From: Nanobdellota archaeon
GTDB taxonomy: Archaea; Nanoarchaeota; Nanoarchaeia; Parvarchaeales; Parvarchaeaceae
DNA: 26,256 nt
Direction: 5' to 3'
Assembly (NCBI GenBank): GCA_021852135.1
Contig: JAJZOB010000006.1
Span: forward strand, 1 to 26,256
Within the stretch, counting starts at the first letter, position 1. Each line of letters starts with the position of its first letter. The position numbers and the translations under genes are program-made. The notes under the pieces were generated by a model. That model worked only from the letters and a program-made list of their open reading frames with translations, made no database searches and had not been told where the DNA came from. Below, one piece after another: positions 21,955 through 26,256 of this stretch.

Positions 21955-21966
21955 GTTTTATATTAA
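21955..21966 (-). promoter_or_regulatory. TATA box of SDR/MTH1-like operon
   Basis: On the minus strand this reads TTTAATATAAAA, about 21 nt before ATG 21940. No comparable element is evident before the MTH1-like gene, so the pair is probably one transcript. Confidence 0.45.
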
Positions 21967-22025
21967 ATAGTTAATTATTAAAAACCAATATCAATAACCT
22001 ATTACTACTCTGGCAGTTAGATATT

Positions 22026-22035
22026 TTTATATAAA
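22026..22035 (+). promoter_or_regulatory. TATA box of five-TM surface protein gene
   Basis: TTTATATAAA is centred 23 nt before ATG 22053. Confidence 0.5.
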
Positions 22036-22052
22036 GAACTTTATTAATTTGT

Positions 22053-23402
22053 ATGAAAGGAAATACCGCCGGCGCCGCACGTATCCTTCTATCAATAATA
22101 GGATTTATCTCACTAATAATTGGATTGGCGTTTCTATTCACTGGGCTGCTTATTTTTTTGGGTGTAAACGTATTAAGTACATTCCTACCTAAGTCAGTAA
22201 TCTCCGTATTCTTGCCTTCAGATATAGGATTTATATCAGGAGTGGGGATAGTATTGGGCATTTCAATTATCATACTAAGCAGGCTTTTCCATACCAGCAG
22301 TAAATGGCTAAAGGAAAGGAGAGTAAAAGGAGGGATACTTGCAATCCTTTTGTCTGTTTCTTCATTGATAGGAATAACTATAGCGGGAATTTCGTTTAAC
22401 CTTACCTTATCAGGGTATATTTTTTATATACTGATATTAGTTTATGCTGCAATAATAATATCAATTCTAACCAGCTGGAAAGATATGAATGGTGGGCTTG
22501 AAGATGTTCTCCCGGGAGTGGGCTTCTTTTTTGCAGCCGCTTTTCTTATATTTGTGTTTTTTGCAGTATTGTATGCTTTTTTCCCGCTCCAATCTAGCTC
22601 ATTATCAAACCTTGGCAGCCAGTCACTGTTTTCTATCTTTACAGGCTCCTTAGGAAGGAGCACTTTTCATTCCACAGCTATAAATTACAGTTATCCAAAC
22701 TCCCTTGTAAATATAAACTTGAATGGCATTTTTGCATCTGCAGGCCCATTGCTTTCATTAAGCAACTCCTCAAACGCAAGCACTAATAACCTTACAAGAA
22801 TACTCAAAAATACCAGTATAAACGTTTTATTGCCCACTTCATTTATAGTTTCTGCCATCGGCAACTCTCCCGAATTTGCGTCTAATCTGAAGGCATTAAA
22901 CATAACCCAATACACCAAACAAAACAACTCCAAAAACGCCAGAGCTTACTTAGATGGATATTTCCCGGAGTTAAGCCAGTTTTACTTCATAATAACCGGT
23001 GAGCAAAAAATAAACTCTTCGGATAACATAAGCATACTGAGTCTTTCCCCCTCTAAATTCGAATCTTACCTTAAAAGACTCAACATAACTTTAGTAAATT
23101 CCAGCTTTCCGATAAATGCTACAAAATATCTATACTCTAGTGAAAGTGGCAAAAACCTAGGAAAGTACCTGCCTTCACAGATGTTCTTTGTGAATATGTC
23201 AAATAATGTAGGAATACAATTAATATACGGAAGCAGCAAGATATTCAATATTACAAGAGTACCCTTTTATTCGGCAGCTATTGAATTGTATGTTAAGAAC
23301 TCAACTATCTGTTTTGAATTCGGCGCAGATTTTTCATCTAGCAATGAAAAAATATTTGATTCTTCCTATTCTTTGATAGGAAATACTTTGAAATGCAGTT
23401 GA
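22053..23402 (+). CDS. Five-TM protein with sequon-rich C-terminal ectodomain
   Basis: A 449-aa protein of unknown family. Five hydrophobic helices are visible at about 11-38, 58-78, 92-112, 119-141 and 152-177, with a basic loop (SSKWLKERRVKGG) after the second. Residues 180-449 form an external domain with many N-x-S/T sequons (NSS, NLT, NTS, NIT, NMS) and a pair of cysteines near the end (TICFEF and TLKCS). The odd helix number puts the N-terminus inside and the large domain outside. Like the 531-aa protein it is Ser/Asn-rich, but I see no convincing homology between the two. The strong leaderless promoter suggests expression. Confidence 0.75.
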   Translation: MKGNTAGAARILLSIIGFISLIIGLAFLFTGLLIFLGVNVLSTFLPKSVISVFLPSDIGFISGVGIVLGISIIILSRLFHTSSKWLKERRVKGGILAILLSVSSLIGITIAGISFNLTLSGYIFYILILVYAAIIISILTSWKDMNGGLEDVLPGVGFFFAAAFLIFVFFAVLYAFFPLQSSSLSNLGSQSLFSIFTGSLGRSTFHSTAINYSYPNSLVNINLNGIFASAGPLLSLSNSSNASTNNLTRILKNTSINVLLPTSFIVSAIGNSPEFASNLKALNITQYTKQNNSKNARAYLDGYFPELSQFYFIITGEQKINSSDNISILSLSPSKFESYLKRLNITLVNSSFPINATKYLYSSESGKNLGKYLPSQMFFVNMSNNVGIQLIYGSSKIFNITRVPFYSAAIELYVKNSTICFEFGADFSSSNEKIFDSSYSLIGNTLKCS

Positions 23403-23420
23403 TTTTAGTTAAACAATAAT

Positions 23421-23428
23421 TAATATAT
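23421..23428 (+). promoter_or_regulatory. TATA box of HEPN/DUF4145-like gene
   Basis: TAATATAT is centred 25 nt before ATG 23449. Confidence 0.45.
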
Positions 23429-23448
23429 CCAGCAAGGCATAATAATAA

Positions 23449-24090
23449 ATGGCAGGGATATCCTTTCCAGCGGTTCCAAACCTTGTGACAGTTGATAATT
23501 ACAGCAACAGGCTTAACATGCTGATACAAACTAGGGTTGTTTATCCCCACAATTTTTCAAACACAAAAAACGAGTTCAAGCTGCTTTACTCCGAAACAAT
23601 ACATTCATTTCTTTATGGGTGCCCAGATGCAGCATTATCCTTAGCTGTTAGATGCTTAGAGCAAGGCCTCAAACACTACTTGAATGAAAACAACATCAAA
23701 GAAATACACTACAAAGACAAAAACAATAACAAAAGAATTATAAAATTAAGCTATGCAAGGCTGTTTGATTTAATCCAATGCGACGAAAACCCTGTAAAGG
23801 ACAAGGAGATACTGCAGTACCTTAAATCACTTAGGAATTATACTCATGAAGACAAACTAGTTGAGGACTTCCATGCATTGGAAGCAATAAGGCATGTGAC
23901 CGACGTTTTAAACGAGCTTTTTTCATTCAAAACTCTGACTATAACGGTAGAAACCTGCCGTTTATGTGGACAAAAGCACAGCATAGATATAGACTCAAAG
24001 GATTATTTCATAGGCAACAGGATAATGCTGAAATGTCCTAATAGTTCAGAATACTTCAACAACATTGGTGAGTTTATTGTAGATATATAA
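23449..24090 (+). CDS. DUF4145/HEPN-like helical protein with C-terminal Cys motif
   Basis: A 213-aa protein. Residues 45-160 look like an all-helical HEPN-type bundle: AALSLAVRCLEQGLKHYL resembles the first conserved helix of DUF4145, and YLKSLRNYTHEDKLV contains R129-N130 and H133. HEPN RNases use R-x4-6-H; here the spacing is R-x3-H, so nuclease activity is uncertain. The C-terminal region has CRLCG (Cys170, Cys173) and one more cysteine in MLKCPNS (Cys196), an incomplete zinc-ribbon. Such proteins sit in defense loci or serve as nucleic-acid-binding partners. No toxin-antitoxin partner is obvious here, only the C2H2 gene convergent to it. Confidence 0.6.
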   Translation: MAGISFPAVPNLVTVDNYSNRLNMLIQTRVVYPHNFSNTKNEFKLLYSETIHSFLYGCPDAALSLAVRCLEQGLKHYLNENNIKEIHYKDKNNNKRIIKLSYARLFDLIQCDENPVKDKEILQYLKSLRNYTHEDKLVEDFHALEAIRHVTDVLNELFSFKTLTITVETCRLCGQKHSIDIDSKDYFIGNRIMLKCPNSSEYFNNIGEFIVDI

Positions 24091-24102
24091 TGAAAATAAA
24101 GC

Positions 24103-24123
24103 AGGGTTGAATTTCACAACCCT
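24103..24123. terminator. Hairpin between convergent genes
   Basis: AGGGTTG-AATTTCA-CAACCCT is a perfect 7-bp stem with a 7-nt loop. It lies in the gap between the DUF4145-like gene and the convergent C2H2 gene, a place expected for a bidirectional terminator or 3'-end stabiliser. No long T-run follows on either strand. Confidence 0.45.
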
Positions 24124-24165
24124 TAATAAATGAATGTTAATTCTTTGCAGAATCACCAAAAAAAA

Positions 24166-24468
24166 TTACTGCTGGTTACCCTGATCCTGCTGCGGTTCTT
24201 CTGAAGGAGCTTCAGGATTTGACTCTGCACTAGGGTTTGAATCCGCTGCAGTTTCCTGCTTTTCCTCTTCAGGTTTTTCCGAAACACTTGGTTGCACAGT
24301 CTCTTGTTGGCCCATCCCCTGTTGGGGTTCCATAGGCTGCTCAGCATTTTGCTGAGGTTCCTGCTGTTCAGGCTGCATGTGCACCTTCATATGTTCCTCG
24401 AGTTCTTCCTTGCTTTTGAACTCTTCTCCGCATGTTTCACACTTAAATTTTCTGTGGAATAATTCCAT
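24166..24468 (-). CDS. Single C2H2 zinc-finger protein with Gln/Glu/Pro-rich tail
   Basis: A 100-aa protein. Residues 9-30 are a canonical C2H2 finger: FKCETCGEEFKSKEELEEHMKVH with Cys10, Cys13, His26 and His30 (C-x2-C-x12-H-x3-H). The remaining 70 residues are a low-complexity tail of Gln, Glu, Pro and Ser that is surely disordered. Archaeal genomes commonly encode very small C2H2 proteins, but a tail of this composition resembles a eukaryotic activation domain. It may bind DNA, RNA or protein. A minus-strand TATA (24489-24496) is 24 nt before the ATG. A 64-codon ORF in another frame of the same region is a shadow. Confidence 0.85.
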   Translation of the reverse strand: MELFHRKFKCETCGEEFKSKEELEEHMKVHMQPEQQEPQQNAEQPMEPQQGMGQQETVQPSVSEKPEEEKQETAADSNPSAESNPEAPSEEPQQDQGNQQ

Positions 24469-24488
24469 ATTAGTTTAAACAGTTAATC

Positions 24489-24496
24489 ATATAAAA
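24489..24496 (-). promoter_or_regulatory. TATA box of C2H2 gene
   Basis: On the minus strand this reads TTTTATAT, centred 24 nt before ATG 24468. Confidence 0.5.
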
Positions 24497-24568
24497 GTGT
24501 TTGCCAAATTTTAATCGAAAAACGGTAAATTCTCCAATGATTTCAATAAATCCAATATTTAAAAGAAA

Positions 24569-24575
24569 TTTAAAT
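24569..24575 (+). promoter_or_regulatory. TATA box of phosphorylase-fold gene
   Basis: TTTAAAT is centred 24 nt before ATG 24596, and no ribosome-binding sequence lies between them. Confidence 0.45.
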
Positions 24576-24595
24576 CAGTAATGGTATAACAAAAA

Positions 24596-25381
24596 ATGGT
24601 ATACTATTCGCAGGTCAATAAAAAGGAGATTTTAATTGAAGAGTTCGGCGTTGAAGAGCTGACCAAAAGGGTCATAGTCTGCCCAATAGAATGGGACAGA
24701 GTATTCCCCAATGATTGGATTGACAGACTAAGAAAGGAATTCAAAGTTGAAATCTTAAAGACTGGTGACAGGCATCTGAGCAAACTGGAGAACAATTATA
24801 GGATAAAAGACACCCTTTTCCTTTTCATAAATAGAGGCATAGCTGAAGCAACCGACAGATTTTATATATTGGCTAAAAATCCAAAGGTTAAAGAGATTAT
24901 ATTTTTAGGAACATCTGCATCATTAATTGATGATCTTGATACTGGGGATATAAATATACCTAAATTTGTACTTCCTTGGGAAGAATTAAGTTCAGAATAT
25001 GTCAATGCCTTTGAATTTTTACCTGTTGGAAACAACGCCCTTGTTGACAAACTTACAAAAGAAACAAATAGATTTGCACAGAACTATAGTCTAAAGGTTA
25101 AAAACGACAACAATGCAACCGTGGAATTATTCTATGGAGAGACTACTGAGCTATTGGAATTTTTTAAGCAGATGAATATTTCTACGATAGACATGGAACT
25201 ATCCGCTTTGTACCGTTTGTCTGCAGCTTTTGATAAGAAAGCAGCAGGTATACTAGAAGTTGGAGATAGGCCCCTGCACAAGGAAGAATTTTTCTCCCAA
25301 AAGCACAAAAACAAGAAAAACAAAAGAAACGAAAGTAGAGAGGTTATTTTTAGAGTTGTTAAGTCACTATTGCAAAATTAG
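24596..25381 (+). CDS. Nucleoside phosphorylase-fold protein, divergent
   Basis: A 261-aa protein of the PNP/UDP phosphorylase superfamily. IIFLGTSASLIDDLDTGDINIPK (101-123) follows the superfamily motif lG.aG.l...l..GDivip. IDMELSALYRLSAAF (198-212) supplies the ribose-contact Glu201 (the vDME motif), and ILEVGDRP (219-226) gives the base-contact Asp224. The N-terminal phosphate loop GxG is not evident, so it may be a nucleosidase-like or binding protein. Expected ligands are nucleosides or nucleotides. The tail (KHKNKKNKRNESR) is very basic, unusual for the family, and may contact nucleic acid. Such domains also appear in signalling and defense proteins, but no partner is visible. Confidence 0.78.
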   Translation: MVYYSQVNKKEILIEEFGVEELTKRVIVCPIEWDRVFPNDWIDRLRKEFKVEILKTGDRHLSKLENNYRIKDTLFLFINRGIAEATDRFYILAKNPKVKEIIFLGTSASLIDDLDTGDINIPKFVLPWEELSSEYVNAFEFLPVGNNALVDKLTKETNRFAQNYSLKVKNDNNATVELFYGETTELLEFFKQMNISTIDMELSALYRLSAAFDKKAAGILEVGDRPLHKEEFFSQKHKNKKNKRNESREVIFRVVKSLLQN

Positions 25382-25385
25382 AAAA

Positions 25386-25394
25386 CTTAAATAC
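25386..25394 (+). promoter_or_regulatory. TATA box of GNAT gene
   Basis: CTTAAATAC begins 5 nt after the previous stop and is centred 25 nt before ATG 25415. The same 9-mer recurs at 26049. Confidence 0.6.
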
Positions 25395-25414
25395 TGAAAG
25401 ATAAAAACAATATA

Positions 25415-25960
25415 ATGGACTTACAGAAAGGAACGTTTTATAAGGCCAAAGACGGCACTATAATTTTATTGCGTTACCCTTCTAAAAATGATTCAATTCA
25501 ATTGATGAACCTTATAAATGAATTAGTTGAAGAGCATGCCCCCATAGGCTCAAATGCAAAAGTGAATAGAAAGGAGGAGGAAGAACACGTTAAAAAGGCT
25601 ATAAAAGAGATTAAGGAAAAAAATAGGATTCAATTTTTAGCCGAAGCCGACAACAACCTAATAGGGAATATCCAAATAAAGAGATTACATGGAAAATCGA
25701 TGCATGTTGGAGAGTTGGGCATATCCATAAAAAAAGAGTACAGAGACAGGGGAATAGGTAAATTGATGATGAATCAAGCACTGAAATATGCACGTAAAGA
25801 AGGAATAAAAATCGTAACGCTTTCCGTTTTCGCAAACAATTATAGAGCAATACACTTATATAAAAAATTAGGATTTAAGAAAGCGGGTTTACTGAAAGGT
25901 ACTTTAAAAGATAAAGGCAGATATTTCGATGAAATTATAATGTTGAAGAACATAAGTTGA
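25415..25960 (+). CDS. GNAT-family N-acetyltransferase
   Basis: A 181-aa acetyltransferase of normal GNAT length. Motif A, the acetyl-CoA pyrophosphate site, is GISIKKEYRDRGIGKLMM (102-119), with the R-x-x-G-x-G/A core. Motif B is VFANNYRAIHLYKKLGFKKAG (138-158), the typical N..A..lY.k.GF segment. It resembles RimI/ribosomal-protein and phosphinothricin-type acetyltransferases. The substrate could be a protein N-terminus or small amine. It is monocistronic with a leaderless promoter. Confidence 0.9.
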   Translation: MDLQKGTFYKAKDGTIILLRYPSKNDSIQLMNLINELVEEHAPIGSNAKVNRKEEEEHVKKAIKEIKEKNRIQFLAEADNNLIGNIQIKRLHGKSMHVGELGISIKKEYRDRGIGKLMMNQALKYARKEGIKIVTLSVFANNYRAIHLYKKLGFKKAGLLKGTLKDKGRYFDEIIMLKNIS

Positions 25961-26048
25961 AAGTAGAATACACGTTATTTATCAAGACGTTAATGCTTAA
26001 AAGTAAAAGGTCTAATTCATTAAATAAACTGCATAAAACTAATTTAAA

Positions 26049-26057
26049 CTTAAATAC
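26049..26057 (+). promoter_or_regulatory. TATA box of the 3'-partial gene
   Basis: CTTAAATAC is centred 25 nt before ATG 26078 and 19 nt before ATG 26072, favouring 26078 as the start. Confidence 0.5.
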
Positions 26058-26077
26058 ATAAATTAAATAGAATGATA

Positions 26078-26256
26078 ATGGCAGAGTACCCCAATATCAG
26101 CTTTGAGATATCTAAGGAAAAAGATGAAATAGTATGCATAGAACATCCTAATGGTATACCATTAAAAATAAGTGGAAAGGCAAAAATCATAAAATACGTT
26201 GAAAGTGTTTACGAACTACGATTAAAGGATATACAAGCAAGCAGGCAGTTATTTTT
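26078..26256 (+). CDS. Unrecognised protein, 3' partial
   Basis: The frame runs open to the end of the window with 59 codons visible. It starts MAEYPNISFEISKEKDEI and continues with a charged, Lys/Ile-rich sequence containing a likely beta-hairpin (EIVCIEHPNGIPLKISGKAK), then a helical stretch (VESVYELRLKDIQASRQLF). I do not recognise the family from this fragment. ATG 26072 is an alternative start two codons earlier; the TATA spacing favours 26078. Confidence 0.6.
   Translation, partial: MAEYPNISFEISKEKDEIVCIEHPNGIPLKISGKAKIIKYVESVYELRLKDIQASRQLF

Noticed and set aside
19012..23402. The 531-aa and 449-aa surface proteins as paralogs
   Set aside because: They share composition and sequons but I could align no common motif order, and their membrane topology differs.
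24153..24347. 64-codon minus-strand ORF overlapping the C2H2 gene
   Set aside because: It lies in another frame of the low-complexity tail, has no promoter at the proper distance, and its composition is that of a shadow frame. The C2H2 frame has a canonical motif and a TATA box.
25961..26048. Possible small gene in the gap before the final partial gene
   Set aside because: No ORF with a start signal fits; only the TATA box of the next gene is recognisable.
1..26256. CRISPR arrays, tRNA or rRNA genes, insertion sequences, integrases
   Set aside because: No regularly spaced direct repeats, cloverleaf-like segments, ribosomal sequence, terminal inverted repeats or transposase motifs were seen on either strand by reading; a covariance-model and repeat search would be decisive.

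Overview
The window is AT-rich, densely packed archaeal DNA. Three things point to Archaea. Most genes have a TATA-like box (TTTAAATAC, TTTATAWA or CTTAAATAC) about 23-31 nt before the start codon and no Shine-Dalgarno sequence, which is the leaderless-transcript layout. Isoleucine ATA and arginine AGA/AGG codons dominate. Archaeal families are present (DUF981, small C2H2 finger proteins, single-chain helicase-nuclease). Very short gaps, overlapping gene ends and many small orphan proteins would fit a reduced lineage such as the acid-mine DPANN archaea (Micrarchaeota/Parvarchaeota type), but that placement is inference. No rRNA, tRNA, CRISPR array, insertion sequence or integrase was found. 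No gene-free stretch exceeds 300 nt.

Layout. 1-3.1 kb: the 3' part of a GlpA-like glycerol-3-phosphate dehydrogenase, a CoxG-like SRPBCC protein 1 nt downstream, and a 14-TM MFS exporter. 3.1-6.5 kb: an orphan 159-aa protein, then on the minus strand a UvrD-type helicase fused to a RecB-type nuclease with a translationally coupled 64-aa membrane protein. 6.5-8.1 kb: a small heat-shock protein preceded by an undescribed 20-codon ORF and a GC-rich hairpin, then an isochorismatase-like hydrolase coupled to a YrhK-like membrane protein. 8.1-11.6 kb is a redox block: aldo/keto reductase, HxlR-type regulator with extra cysteines, an unusual cytochrome b and a DUF981 membrane protein. 11.7-14.3 kb: a nitrilase-fold protein, a DUF5658-like membrane protein and a second MFS transporter. 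14.4-18.6 kb: a Nudix-methyltransferase fusion (divergent from the MFS gene over a shared TATA element), an FMN reductase whose promoter carries two dyads, a radical SAM/SPASM protein of the heme-enzyme type, a small kinase-fold protein and a methyltransferase. 18.6-23.4 kb: three membrane or surface proteins rich in N-glycosylation sequons, interrupted by a minus-strand SDR and an MTH1-like Nudix sanitising enzyme that lie in one reading frame. 23.4-26.3 kb: a HEPN/DUF4145-like protein, a C2H2 finger protein with a Gln/Glu/Pro-rich tail, a nucleoside-phosphorylase-fold protein, a GNAT acetyltransferase and the start of an unrecognised gene.

Functionally the window reads as accessory physiology: quinone/heme redox (cytochrome b, FMN reductase, aldo/keto reductase, radical SAM heme-type enzyme, GlpA), handling of oxidised nucleotides (two Nudix genes, PNP fold), DNA end processing, proteostasis and a glycosylated cell surface. 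The best candidates for something undescribed are the cytochrome b with a roughly 190-residue external loop and its DUF981 neighbour, the Nudix-methyltransferase fusion, the 20-codon ORF and hairpin in front of hsp20, and the in-frame SDR/MTH1 pair.
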